Part shown: one piece after another, positions 34,799 to 43,288 of the stretch
How the letters are laid out: the number at the start of each line of letters is the position of its first letter
Numbering within the stretch: position 1 is the first letter of the stretch
DNA from: an uncultured Lachnospiraceae bacterium
Lineage (GTDB): Bacteria > Bacillota > Clostridia > Lachnospirales > Lachnospiraceae
Assembly (NCBI GenBank): GCA_947086895.1
Contig: CAMUAR010000001.1
Coordinates: 62,001-126,000 of the forward strand
DNA length: 64,000 nucleotides
Reading direction: 5' to 3'
Notes under the pieces: model-generated
What the model was told of the DNA's origin: nothing
Database searches by the model: none
What the model saw: the letters and a program-made list of their open reading frames with translations, nothing else
Made by a program: the position numbers and the translations under genes

Positions 34799-35806
34799 TT
34801 ATTTTCGCAGAAATCCAAGTTTTAAACAGATCGAAGAAATACTGCTATACAATATAACTGCCATTAACTGAATCAGTGCAACCACCAGCACCCCTGAAAA
34901 AAAGACTTGGCGCGAAAAATACATCGCCTTTGCCGCCGTAAGAAATATTGTTATCCCCGCGATATCTGCAGCTAAAATAATTCCACAAAAATATAGTACT
35001 GCGCGCAGTTTTACCCATTCTTCTCCAAAAAGCCACATAATCTGGCACCATACTGCTTTATAGCGAAACCAATAAAACAAAAGAAAAAGATAAATCACAA
35101 ATAAGAACAAAAAATATCCAAAAAATGCTAATAATAATCCATCGTTATACCCTAAAAAATCCTGAAATGTAACTCTTGAAAATGTGATTTCTTCTGCTTG
35201 ATATCCTAAATCCTTCAAATATTCTAAAAGCCGTTGAAACGAATCCCGGATATTATTTCTGCTCTCGGATGCAACTGCAAAAATTTCCCCAGATACAGGA
35301 AGATCAGATAACATACTGTCCGTATAAAACACTGCGCTGTTAAACCCAATAAAAACTGTTTCATCCAAAACTGCATGTACCGGATAATTCCCATGTTCCA
35401 GTACTGCAACAGATTCATATCTTTTTGCTGCGCTATATCCCAAAACACACATAGGAACCCCAGAATTAAAATTCCATTCAGTAAATTGTTTCCCTTTAAA
35501 AATGTCTTTACTTCCCTGCGTGTAAAGTACATGGTATTCGACTCCACTGCCAGGAGCATGTTGCAGGAGCGTAGCATTTTTGACAATTTCACCTTTCGCC
35601 AATTCAGAAAGATCAAGCATTTGTACATCCTTAATAACAAAATAAACGGTATTTTGATTCACGGCTTCCGTGCCAAAAGAATTCATTTGATACAACCGAT
35701 CTACATACCCGAAAAAATATAATGCCAAAACCATGCCAAACATTACTAATATAAAAATTCCTGTCAACATCCAGTTTCTTTTTGCCCAATCAAACCATTT
35801 TCTCAT
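34799..35806 (-). CDS. MacB/FtsX-like permease, second subunit
   Basis: 335 residues: TM segment at about 15-33, a large extracellular domain (about 35-215), then three TM segments (about 225-247, 266-290, 300-322). This is the FtsX/MacB permease plan, though the sequence is diverged. Its start lies 17 bp inside the end of the ATPase gene. With the 36.5-kb permease it would make a heterodimeric membrane part served by one ATPase. Last gene of the cassette operon; no strong terminator follows. Confidence 0.72.
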   Translation of the reverse strand: MRKWFDWAKRNWMLTGIFILVMFGMVLALYFFGYVDRLYQMNSFGTEAVNQNTVYFVIKDVQMLDLSELAKGEIVKNATLLQHAPGSGVEYHVLYTQGSKDIFKGKQFTEWNFNSGVPMCVLGYSAAKRYESVAVLEHGNYPVHAVLDETVFIGFNSAVFYTDSMLSDLPVSGEIFAVASESRNNIRDSFQRLLEYLKDLGYQAEEITFSRVTFQDFLGYNDGLLLAFFGYFLFLFVIYLFLLFYWFRYKAVWCQIMWLFGEEWVKLRAVLYFCGIILAADIAGITIFLTAAKAMYFSRQVFFSGVLVVALIQLMAVILYSSISSICLKLGFLRK

Positions 35807-36464
35807 CTTCTACCAATTTCCCATTCATAATCCTAACTGTTCTGTCGCAACATTTTGCAACGGACTCATCATGCGTTACAAGAATAATTGTCACCCCATC
35901 TTCTGAAATTTTCTGCAAAAGCTTTAAAATCTCTGACGTGTTCTCCTCGTCCAGCGCCCCCGTCGGCTCATCCGCAAGAAGAATTTTGGGCTTAACCACC
36001 AACGCCCGCGCAATCGCCACTCTCTGTTGTTCCCCGCCTGACATTTTCTGCGGGCAGCTCTGTGCAAGCTCATCATAAATCCCCATAGCTTTTAAATATC
36101 CCGCAGCCAGTTCTCGGCGCTTTCCTGCCTTTATTCCTCTTGCCCGCAGCGGAAGTTCCACATTTTGAATCGCTGTTCTTTCCTGAAGTAATGCAAAATC
36201 CTGCAAAATAAAACTAATATTCTCTTTGCGAAACTGGTTCATTGCTCTTGTATTATTCACTAAAAGCCGCTGTCCCTGATAGCGGTATTCCCCTGTGTCC
36301 GGTCTTGTTAAACCCCCAAGTATATTCAGCAGCGTAGACTTGCCGCAGCCGCTTTTTCCCATAACGGCAAGCATTTCTCCCTGGGCTACAGAAAGATTAA
36401 TTCCTTTTAAAACCGATGATCCGAATTTATACGACTTTGTAATTTCTTCTAATTCCAGTAACAT
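35790..36464 (-). CDS. MacB/LolD-type ABC ATPase
   Basis: 224 residues from ATG 36464 (MLLELEEITKSYKFG, the family start); an in-frame TTG nine codons earlier overlaps the permease end and is the alternative. Walker A GKSGCGKST, Q-loop in ISFILQDFALL, signature MSGGEQQRVAIARAL, Walker B ILLADEPTGALDEE and switch VTHDESVAK identify the MacB/LolD group. Members power permeases that act on substrates at the outer face of the membrane, often for peptide resistance or export. Lies between two FtsX-like permease genes. Confidence 0.93.
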   Translation of the reverse strand: MLLELEEITKSYKFGSSVLKGINLSVAQGEMLAVMGKSGCGKSTLLNILGGLTRPDTGEYRYQGQRLLVNNTRAMNQFRKENISFILQDFALLQERTAIQNVELPLRARGIKAGKRRELAAGYLKAMGIYDELAQSCPQKMSGGEQQRVAIARALVVKPKILLADEPTGALDEENTSEILKLLQKISEDGVTIILVTHDESVAKCCDRTVRIMNGKLVEDEKMV

Positions 36465-36483
36465 CCTGCTATCATCCCTCTCC

Positions 36484-37791
36484 TCAATCAATTTTATCGC
36501 GCAGATGGCTGCTTAAATCCACACGCCAAAAACTCCAAATTGAAACCAGCACCGAAATAATTCCTCCTGCTAAAAGACTGAAAAATACCCATGAAAATCC
36601 CGATCGGAATGCCGGAAAAAGTACGTGGCACACCGCTTCTCCCAAAACGATTCCAAACAGTCCTGAAATTCCCAAAATTACGATTGCTTCAGCACATATC
36701 ATCCACGCGATATCGCGCTGGGAAAAACCGTTAATCAACAGCACTGCATAATATCTTTTGCTTATTCGGATTTTTACAAGCAGATAAACAAGCAAAACAA
36801 CAATAGAAAACACACTCGTGGCGACCGCAAAAGAACAAATTACCGCAACTGCCCGATCAAGTCCTGCACCTAAATCAACCGTCGGCTGATTGTTCGCACC
36901 GCAGACAAGGTATGCGCCATGAATTCCAAGTTTATCACATTCCTGTGTAACAATATCCTGAATATCCTCCCTTGAAACATCCGAATATATCAAACCATTG
37001 TTTTTTTCATAATATAAACTCCGAAAAAAACGAATTTCCTCAGGAAGTTCTGGCTGGTTTTGAACGCAGAGCATTGGAAACACAAGATAGCGATCCAAGC
37101 TCTGCGGTTGCGTCAGTAGCATAACACTGCTTCCTTTTTCAAGAAATCCAACGACCTGCGCCTGACCGCGCATAACAAAGTTATTAACTTCTATGATATC
37201 TCCAACCTGATAATCCCCAGAAAATCCATCACCCATCAAAACCGGCGGCAGCTGTTTTTGTTCCTGCCCCAAAAAACAGACAAACTCTTCCGGTATAAAC
37301 AATCTTCCTTCTGATACTGCAAGGTTAAAATGTGAAAATACTTCCTCACCCAGCCAAATTGCCTTAATATTAGAAAATACTTCCTCATCCCGATGCTGTT
37401 CCCGAACGGTATTTCCATTTTCATAACCATGCAGATTCTCGTCACTTCCGCGATAATGAAACACTTCACTGAACTGCTCCCGAATCTCCAAATATTCAAA
37501 AGCTTTTGCAGAATGCAGTGTATTATTAAATTCTCTCAATAAATTCCAATACTCCGGTTTTGCTTTTAACTCTTTCTCCACCTCATCAAAAAACCGGTCA
37601 GCGAGGATGCTGTATTCTCCTTCTTCATAAGCTTTATCGTACTTTTGATTATTTACTGCTGTGTGCTTTGCCAGCCTTCCGGCACAAAGCATCAAAGCAG
37701 TGCCAACAACTCCGATCAAAACTGTAAAAAAAAGAATCCATGGCTTTTTTCGAATATAAAACCAAAATTCATAAAAATAATATCTTTTCAA
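36484..37791 (-). CDS. FtsX-like ABC permease, first subunit
   Basis: 435 residues from TTG 37791, chosen because GGAGG lies 8 bases upstream; an ATG 24 codons earlier falls in the preceding stem-loop. TM at about 15-37 (WILFFTVLIGVVGTALMLCAG), an extracellular domain (about 40-310), then three TM segments (about 318-345, 365-388, 400-425) with the FtsX pattern (YAVLLINGFSQRDIAWMI). It is directly downstream of the secreted 144-residue protein gene, separated by a hairpin, and shares that operator-controlled promoter. It may export, process or give immunity to that protein. Confidence 0.82.
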   Translation of the reverse strand: MKRYYFYEFWFYIRKKPWILFFTVLIGVVGTALMLCAGRLAKHTAVNNQKYDKAYEEGEYSILADRFFDEVEKELKAKPEYWNLLREFNNTLHSAKAFEYLEIREQFSEVFHYRGSDENLHGYENGNTVREQHRDEEVFSNIKAIWLGEEVFSHFNLAVSEGRLFIPEEFVCFLGQEQKQLPPVLMGDGFSGDYQVGDIIEVNNFVMRGQAQVVGFLEKGSSVMLLTQPQSLDRYLVFPMLCVQNQPELPEEIRFFRSLYYEKNNGLIYSDVSREDIQDIVTQECDKLGIHGAYLVCGANNQPTVDLGAGLDRAVAVICSFAVATSVFSIVVLLVYLLVKIRISKRYYAVLLINGFSQRDIAWMICAEAIVILGISGLFGIVLGEAVCHVLFPAFRSGFSWVFFSLLAGGIISVLVSIWSFWRVDLSSHLRDKID

Positions 37792-37832
37792 AAAAATACC
37801 CTCCAATACCCTTTCTCTATGTAATAATAATG

Positions 37833-37864
37833 TGCCACACCGCTTTATAACAGCATGGCACACT
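37833..37864 (-). terminator. Stem-loop between the secreted-protein and permease genes
   Basis: Arms TGTGCCA and TGGCACA, followed on the minus strand by TTATTATTA. It probably acts as a partial terminator, letting the secreted protein be made in excess over its ABC system. Confidence 0.55.
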
Positions 37865-37886
37865 ATAAAAATTTTTAGATATAGAC

Positions 37887-38321
37887 TTAATTTGTCATAT
37901 CAATCCCACAGTAAGCCTGATGGTGATAATAGAAGCCATCTTGCCATAAAATTGCTGATGATCTATAAGTCAAATTTCCGTAGGTAGCTTTGCATCTTCC
38001 TGTTGAAGCAACGACTGTTCCGCCCGAAGTATATTCCATAACCGAATATCCATGTTGAGTATAAATAATCTCACCCTGATGTATCGTTTCTGCCTTCCAA
38101 CTCTCTGATGAATTTGATTCCATATAATACGTCGTTAAATAATGTGTTACAGCATAATCCCCTTTAATTACACTTGAATTCGCCTTAACCCAATCCGTCG
38201 TCGAACGAGTTTGGGCAATCACATTAACAGAAGGACTAATTGCAAAATTTAAAGCTAATGCCGCACCTGCAATTCGGAATAAGTGTGCTTTAAGACGTAT
38301 CTTTTTTTTTGCAAATTTCAT
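37887..38321 (-). CDS. Secreted 144-residue protein, unknown family
   Basis: First gene of the operator-controlled operon, with AAAGGAG 7 bases before ATG. A long signal peptide (basic MKFAKKKIRLKAH, hydrophobic core, likely cut after NVIA at about residue 36) leaves a mature part of about 108 residues rich in Tyr, Ser and Thr, with two Cys (in TGRCKATYG and AYCGIDM) that could form a disulfide. I do not recognise the family. Its own promoter, small size, export signal and partner ABC genes suggest a bacteriocin-like or surface-active product. A lactococcin 972-type relation was considered but not supported by motifs. Confidence 0.75.
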   Translation of the reverse strand: MKFAKKKIRLKAHLFRIAGAALALNFAISPSVNVIAQTRSTTDWVKANSSVIKGDYAVTHYLTTYYMESNSSESWKAETIHQGEIIYTQHGYSVMEYTSGGTVVASTGRCKATYGNLTYRSSAILWQDGFYYHHQAYCGIDMTN

Positions 38322-38425
38322 AAATAGTCTCCTTTGTTGTCATAATTCCAAGCTTTCCATAAAATAAATTCTGCGCAGTTATTTATTATGAAAGTATCAA
38401 TAAGCATTCTGAGTACTCTGCAAAG

Positions 38426-38455
38426 AGCATACCACCAAACTTTATAGTTCGTCAA
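38426..38455 (-). promoter_or_regulatory. Promoter of the secreted-protein/ABC operon
   Basis: Minus strand TTGACG (38455-38450), 18-bp spacer, TATGCT (38431-38426). One base separates the -35 box from palindrome B, the same geometry as at site A. The leader is about 98 nt. Confidence 0.7.
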
Positions 38456-38456
38456 C

Positions 38457-38491
38457 GGCAAAAACTGCCCAAAATTTGGGCAGTTTTTGCC
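38457..38491. promoter_or_regulatory. 35-bp palindromic operator, site B
   Basis: Perfect 17-bp arms (GGCAAAAACTGCCCAAA and complement) around one central base. It matches site A at 32149-32183 in 32 of 35 positions. Outer and inner half-sites can be distinguished, which would suit a dimer carrying two HTH domains per chain. Confidence 0.85.
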
Positions 38492-38716
38492 GTCGTAATT
38501 TTTACCTGTCTAAAATACTTTAATTTTAGCTTTTATTCTAAGAATATTTAATTTTTATTATGATATTTTTTATAAATTTTACATGGAAAACAATAAATTT
38601 CTAAACAATCCACGATTTCTAAGGTTTCCTGCCGCTTGTACAAAATAAATTCTATTCTTGGCATTTTTCACAATTTTTACTTTGTTATTTTGTATATCTT
38701 CACCTACAGTCTTTCC

Positions 38717-38745
38717 TTGACACCAATAACAGCTTCTTTTATAAT
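38717..38745 (+). promoter_or_regulatory. Consensus promoter of the GH51 gene
   Basis: TTGACA (38717-38722), 17-bp spacer, TATAAT (38740-38745): perfect sigma-A promoter. Confidence 0.88.
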
Positions 38746-38752
38746 GGGTTTT

Positions 38753-38771
38753 ATTAAGGATTTTCCTTAAT
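38753..38771. promoter_or_regulatory. Palindrome at the GH51 transcription start, likely repressor operator
   Basis: ATTAAGGA and TCCTTAAT with a 3-base spacer lie exactly at the predicted transcription start. A strong promoter with a palindrome at +1 is the usual layout for repression, probably relieved by arabinose compounds. Confidence 0.6.
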
Positions 38772-38826
38772 ATTTCATATCTCACTTAAATAATTGCGAA
38801 GCTTGCAAAAAGGGAGGCAGCAACTT

Positions 38827-40311
38827 ATGGCAAAACTATATGTCAATCCAAACAATCCAAAAAGCAAAATCAACAAAGAATTGTACGGAAATTTTTCCGA
38901 ACATCTTGGTCGGTGTATCTATGAAGGCTTGTATGTTGGTGAAGATTCGCCAATTCCAAACACAAACGGTATGCGCAATGATGTTGTAGCAGCATTAAAA
39001 GAGATGGGACTTCCGGTACTGCGCTGGCCGGGCGGCTGCTTTGCGGACGAATACCACTGGATGGACGGCATTGGTCCAAAAGAACAGAGAAAAAAGATTC
39101 TTAATACACACTGGGGCGGCGTTGTAGAGGATAACAGTTTCGGCACACATGAATTTATGGAACTGTGCCGGCAGATTGGCTGCAAAACTTACATCAATGG
39201 CAATGTCGGCAGCGGAACGGTACAGGAGATGTCCGAGTGGGTAGAATATATGACATTTTCCGGCGTTTCTCCAATGGCAGACCTGCGCAAGAAAAATGGT
39301 CATGAAGAACCTTACACCGTAAATTATTTTGGCGTGGGCAATGAAAACTGGGGCTGCGGCGGCAATATGAGGGCGGAATATTATGCAGATGAATATCGCC
39401 GTTATCAGACTTATGTGCGCAATTATTACGACCATAAAAGGATCTATAAAATTGCCTGCGGTCCAAATTCGGGCGATTATGAATGGACGGACACCGTAAT
39501 GAAAATCGCCGGAAAATATATGGATGGACTTTCTCTTCATCATTATACAATTCCTGGCGATACATGGGAACATAAGGGCAGTGCAACACAATTCAACGAA
39601 GCAGAGTATTATACTACACTGCGCAAAGCATATTATATGGAAGAACTGATCCACCGCCACGGCGCGATTATGGATCGTTATGATCCAAACAAGAAAGTTG
39701 GTTTGATTATCGATGAGTGGGGTACTTGGTTTGATGTTGAACCTGGCACAAACCCTGGATTTTTATATCAGCAGAACACAATGCGCGACGCCATGGTGGC
39801 AGCGATCAATCTAAATTTGTTCAACAAACACAGCGACCGCGTAAAAATGGCAAACATCGCTCAGCTCGTCAATGTACTGCAGGCTGTTATTTTGACCGAG
39901 GGCGAAAAAATGCTGCTCACCCCAACTTATCATGTATTTAAAATGTTCCGCGATCATCAGGAAGCTACGCTGCTTGACAGCTCGCTTACAACGGAACAAA
40001 TCGGAACAGAAACAGACAAAGTTCCAAACTTAACAGAATCTGTCTCTGTTGCAGCGGACGGCACAATTTTAATCACGCTTGCCAATCTTTCTCCAACTAC
40101 CGCCTACCCTGTAGATACGGTGTTTGCTGAGGGCGCACCTGCTTGTGTCACCGGAAAGATCCTGACGGGTACAATGCATGCACACAATACATTTGACGCG
40201 CCGGAAACTGTAAAAACTGCTGATTTTACAGAAGCAAAACTTGAAGCTGACACAATTCGGATGACGGTTCCTCCGTGCAGTGTTATATCCTTAAAAGTAA
40301 CTATGAAATAA
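38827..40311 (+). CDS. Alpha-L-arabinofuranosidase, GH51
   Basis: 494-residue cytoplasmic enzyme releasing terminal arabinofuranose from arabinan and arabinoxylan oligosaccharides. Start ATG 38827 with GGAGG 9 bases upstream. TIM-barrel motifs: [14 protein letters not shown], acid/base Glu in [11 protein letters not shown] (about residue 173), nucleophile Glu in [10 protein letters not shown] (about 293). A C-terminal beta domain follows (about 385-494). No signal peptide. It completes the arabinan set with the two GH43 enzymes and araA, but has its own promoter. Confidence 0.96.
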   Translation: MAKLYVNPNNPKSKINKELYGNFSEHLGRCIYEGLYVGEDSPIPNTNGMRNDVVAALKEMGLPVLRWPGGCFADEYHWMDGIGPKEQRKKILNTHWGGVVEDNSFGTHEFMELCRQIGCKTYINGNVGSGTVQEMSEWVEYMTFSGVSPMADLRKKNGHEEPYTVNYFGVGNENWGCGGNMRAEYYADEYRRYQTYVRNYYDHKRIYKIACGPNSGDYEWTDTVMKIAGKYMDGLSLHHYTIPGDTWEHKGSATQFNEAEYYTTLRKAYYMEELIHRHGAIMDRYDPNKKVGLIIDEWGTWFDVEPGTNPGFLYQQNTMRDAMVAAINLNLFNKHSDRVKMANIAQLVNVLQAVILTEGEKMLLTPTYHVFKMFRDHQEATLLDSSLTTEQIGTETDKVPNLTESVSVAADGTILITLANLSPTTAYPVDTVFAEGAPACVTGKILTGTMHAHNTFDAPETVKTADFTEAKLEADTIRMTVPPCSVISLKVTMK

Positions 40312-40331
40312 TTTTTGACAAGACTATTTTA

Positions 40332-40359
40332 AAGCGGCTGCCGATGATCGCAGCCGCTT
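40332..40359 (+). terminator. Intrinsic terminator of the GH51 gene
   Basis: 10-bp stem (AAGCGGCTGC and complement) with an 8-base loop, followed by TTCTTTAT. Confidence 0.85.
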
Positions 40360-40473
40360 CTTTATCATACCGCAGTTTATTATTTTCTTTTTTCCTGCAT
40401 CAAACAGAATAAAATTTTCAGCAATGTGAAAAATCCCAGCATCCCCAACCAGAAAAATGCACCTTTTGCTTAT

Positions 40474-40842
40474 CTATTCTTTTTTGTTCAGTTTCCGCTC
40501 ATACTGCTTTAAAATTTTTTTTGTAGTTCGAACGGATTCTCCAATCAATGAAATCTGTGCTACAGAACAATCTAACAGCTCACGGCCAATCTCTTCAATA
40601 ACCATGCAGCGCGCTTTGTCCTGCCCCTTAATCTGGTCAAGCAATAAAGCATCCGGCGTTGTATTTAACGAGTTCGCCAGATCAATCAATACTTGAAGAC
40701 TGAACTTTGTCTTTCCGTTTTCTATATTACTCATATGCGGAGTTGATACATCAATCAGCTCCGCCAGTTTTTCCTGTGACATCTTTTGCTCTTTGCGAAT
40801 CCTTCGGATGCGCTCCCCCACTGCTACGTAATCTATTCCCAT
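40474..40842 (-). CDS. XRE-family transcriptional regulator
   Basis: 122 residues. An HTH_3 domain (about 8-62; RIRRIRKEQKMSQEKLAELIDVS, HMSNIENGK) is followed by a helical tail (about 70-122). GGGAGGAG precedes ATG. It is monocistronic, and an inverted repeat in its upstream region suggests autoregulation. Many clostridial genomes hold several such small regulators; the target is unknown. Confidence 0.85.
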   Translation of the reverse strand: MGIDYVAVGERIRRIRKEQKMSQEKLAELIDVSTPHMSNIENGKTKFSLQVLIDLANSLNTTPDALLLDQIKGQDKARCMVIEEIGRELLDCSVAQISLIGESVRTTKKILKQYERKLNKKE

Positions 40843-40878
40843 GACACTCCTCCCTTATGGTCTAGCACAATTTTATTG

Positions 40879-40915
40879 AATTAGGATAACCATTAGAATA
40901 AGTTCTATCCTAATT
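40879..40915. promoter_or_regulatory. Inverted repeat upstream of the XRE gene, possible auto-operator
   Basis: Perfect 10-bp arms AATTAGGATA and TATCCTAATT separated by 17 bp, about 40 bp upstream of the XRE gene start. Confidence 0.5.
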
Positions 40916-40965
40916 TGCCATGAACAATATAATCTACATGCTAATAAAACAAATTTTAAGACAAA

Positions 40966-41010
40966 AAAAATGCCACAGATTGGAGAAATTTCCCACATCT
41001 GCAGCATTTT
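40966..41010 (-). terminator. Intrinsic terminator of the stomatin gene
   Basis: Imperfect stem (AAAATGC...CAGAT against ATCTG...GCATTTT, inner GGAGAAATTTCCC) followed by T-run on the minus strand, about 80 bp after the stomatin-like gene. Confidence 0.75.
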
Positions 41011-41092
41011 GTCCTTATATTATTATCTCAAAAATATGTCTTACGCAACAGTTTTTTGTATCTGTAAAACAATTACCGATAAGATCAGAAAT

Positions 41093-42028
41093 TTATTGTG
41101 CGTCCTTTGATCCAACTTCAACTAAACTTTTTGCAAGCCCTGCAAGCCCCTGGATTTCGGATGGAATAATAATCTTGGTTGCCTTGCCGTCCGCAGCCTT
41201 GCCAAACGCCTCCAAACTCTTAAGCTGAATTACCGCATTATTTGGATGCGCTTCGTTCAGCGCGCGGATACCATCCGCATTTGCCTTCTGTACCGCGATA
41301 ATCGCCTGCGCCTGACCTTCTGCCTCGCGGATCGTCGCTTCCTTCTTCGCCTCAGCGCGCAGGATTGCAGCTTCTTTCTCAGCCTCCGCCTCAAGGATTG
41401 CAGATTCTTTCTTACCTTCTGCCACAAGGATTGTAGACTTCTTCTCGCCCTCCGCCTTAAGAATTGCCTCGCGGCGTTCGCGCTCCGCCTTCATCTGTTT
41501 TTCCATCGCATCCTGGATTGCCGCAGGCGGAATAATATTCTTTAACTCCACACGGTTTACTTTAATGCCCCAAGGGTCGGTTGCCTGGTCAAGCGACACT
41601 CTCATCTTTGTATTGATAATCTCTCTTGAGGTCAGCGTCTGATCCAGCTCAAGATCACCGATAATATTACGCAGTGTTGTAGCAGTCAAATTCTCAATCG
41701 CCATAATCGGATGCTCCACGCCGTAAGCATAAAGTTTTGGATCTGTAATCTGGAAAAATACAACCGTGTCAATGCGCATTGTGACATTGTCCTTTGTGAT
41801 TACCGGCTGCGGCGCAAAATCGACTACCTGCTCCTTCAACAACACTTTCTTTGCAATCTTATCGATAAACGGCGCCTTAAAATGAACTCCGACGCTCCAA
41901 GTTCCCTGGAAACCTCCCAATCGTTCTACAACATAAGCCTGTGCCTGCGGCACAATCTTGATGCAGGATGCCAAAATCAAAAGAATGACAATGACAAACG
42001 CAATCGCAACATATCCTCCTGTCGGCAT
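41093..42028 (-). CDS. SPFH/stomatin-like membrane protein (QmcA type)
   Basis: 311 residues: N-terminal membrane anchor (about 5-22), band 7/SPFH domain (about 25-180; AYVVERLGGFQGTW, VVDFAPQPVITKDNV, GIKVNRVELKNIIPP), a long Ala/Glu/Lys coiled coil (about 180-250, with repeats of the form ILxAEGxKES), and a C-terminal hydrophobic part. Such proteins form membrane microdomain scaffolds. GGAGG precedes ATG. It lies 38 bp after the NfeD-like gene, the standard partner. Confidence 0.93.
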   Translation of the reverse strand: MPTGGYVAIAFVIVILLILASCIKIVPQAQAYVVERLGGFQGTWSVGVHFKAPFIDKIAKKVLLKEQVVDFAPQPVITKDNVTMRIDTVVFFQITDPKLYAYGVEHPIMAIENLTATTLRNIIGDLELDQTLTSREIINTKMRVSLDQATDPWGIKVNRVELKNIIPPAAIQDAMEKQMKAERERREAILKAEGEKKSTILVAEGKKESAILEAEAEKEAAILRAEAKKEATIREAEGQAQAIIAVQKANADGIRALNEAHPNNAVIQLKSLEAFGKAADGKATKIIIPSEIQGLAGLAKSLVEVGSKDAQ

Positions 42029-42066
42029 GTTTTCTCCTCCTTCTCTGCCAAAAAGCAGTTAAAAAA

Positions 42067-42546
42067 TTAGCTCTGCTGCGTCTCTGGCTCTCTGCCCGAA
42101 ACCGCTTCTTCCATCTCCTGGTACTTTGCCACAATAAGTTTTACTCCCTTTACTCCTTTTACTGTGACCCTTTCCCCCGCTGAAATTACCTGACCGTCCT
42201 CCTCGGAACGGGCAGTCCACTCCAGACCGTCCAGCGTCGCTGTACCTGTGCCTTTGAAGTTATCAATGGTCTCTGTCACTCTTGCTTCCTTGCCGGCCAG
42301 AGCATCGATATTTGTCTTGATCCGCTTGCTGTTAATGTACCGAACCGCAACTGGTCTTGTAAAATAGAGAAACAAAAATGAAATAACCAGAAATACAACA
42401 AGCTGTACAAGCAAATTTTCCGTAAACAGCGACACCAAAAACGCCACCAGTGCGCCGCCGGCAAACCACACCGTAAACAGCCCCATTGTAGCGGCTTCAA
42501 ATCCGATCAAAAGCACAAATACAACCAGCCATGCTATTGATTGCAT
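42067..42546 (-). CDS. NfeD-like membrane protein
   Basis: 159 residues: two to three TM segments (about 4-62) and a C-terminal OB-fold domain (about 85-145; LAGKEARVTETIDNFKGTGTATLDGLEW). This short NfeD form pairs with SPFH proteins, as here. The site GGGGGAG precedes ATG 42546. Confidence 0.9.
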   Translation of the reverse strand: MQSIAWLVVFVLLIGFEAATMGLFTVWFAGGALVAFLVSLFTENLLVQLVVFLVISFLFLYFTRPVAVRYINSKRIKTNIDALAGKEARVTETIDNFKGTGTATLDGLEWTARSEEDGQVISAGERVTVKGVKGVKLIVAKYQEMEEAVSGREPETQQS

Positions 42547-42613
42547 GATATACTCCCCCTTTCCAAAAGACTATTATTATTGTAACCGATTCTTACTTTG
42601 ATTTCAAGTCCTG

Positions 42614-43288
42614 TCAAAATGATTGACAATCTTTTAAAATGCGATCTCCTGCAAGCCTTGCAATCAAGCGCGCCCCATCGGGTCCTGGGTGCAATCCATC
42701 CTGCTGATATGCCGCTTTCAGCCATTCTCCTCCTCTCGCCTGAAATTCAGAGAAAAAATCAATCACAAAAACATCTGGGTTGCGCGCTGCTGTCTCATCA
42801 ATTTTTTCCAAAATAACATCCAGATATTTCTGCTGATGCTTGGGCCAAATACAGGAAAGAACCGGCGTTGGTCTTCCGATATAAATTTTTGCAGAAGCAT
42901 TTTCACGGCGCACATCTTCCAAAATACGCTCGTAATGTTTTATAAAATTTCCGTGCCAGGCAAACACATTATTTCCTTGGTCAACCGCGCTGCCGTCGTC
43001 AAACATTCCATCCTGTGCATCGTTTGTTCCAAGAAGGATAATATAGATATCTCCCTTTGCCGCGATACCATCAGAATATTTTTCTGTATGAGTATAAGGC
43101 AGTCCCACAATTCTTCCATTTGGAAGCACTTCATCGGTCACACAATGCGCGCACACTCCTGCATTGATCACCTTATAGTTATCGCCAAGCTGCTTCTGCA
43201 GCAAATATGGATAATTTTCATCATAGGAAAGTCCAAAACCTTCGGTAATACTATCTCCAAGACAAACAACTTTAATCTTGCCGCTCAT
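42614..43288 (-). CDS. SGNH/GDSL-type esterase
   Basis: 224-residue hydrolase with the four SGNH blocks: Ser in LGDSITEG (block I), Gly in block II region VINAGVCA, Asn in LLGTNDAQDG (block III) and Asp-His in DGLHPGPDGARL (block V). No signal peptide. Likely deacetylates or deacylates carbohydrate or lipid substrates in the cytoplasm; the substrate cannot be specified. It follows no clear operon partner and precedes nfeD by about 67 bp. Confidence 0.88.
   Translation of the reverse strand: MSGKIKVVCLGDSITEGFGLSYDENYPYLLQKQLGDNYKVINAGVCAHCVTDEVLPNGRIVGLPYTHTEKYSDGIAAKGDIYIILLGTNDAQDGMFDDGSAVDQGNNVFAWHGNFIKHYERILEDVRRENASAKIYIGRPTPVLSCIWPKHQQKYLDVILEKIDETAARNPDVFVIDFFSEFQARGGEWLKAAYQQDGLHPGPDGARLIARLAGDRILKDCQSF

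Larger units (their letters stand above)
38322..38826. other. Control region between secreted-protein gene and GH51 gene
   Basis: 505 bp divergent interval. From left to right: the ~98-nt leader and promoter of the secreted-protein operon, palindrome site B, a featureless AT-rich stretch (38492-38716), then the GH51 promoter and its overlapping palindrome. A small minus-strand open frame near 38.6-38.8 kb has no ribosome site and crosses the GH51 promoter. Confidence 0.65.

Noticed and set aside
37887..38321. Assignment of the secreted protein to the lactococcin 972 bacteriocin family
   Set aside because: Gene order (small secreted protein, permease, ATPase) is reminiscent, but the mature sequence does not show a convincing family pattern and the permease is of FtsX type in two pieces.
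38579..38785. A 68-codon minus-strand open frame upstream of GH51
   Set aside because: It covers the perfect GH51 promoter, has no ribosome site and a random AT-rich composition.
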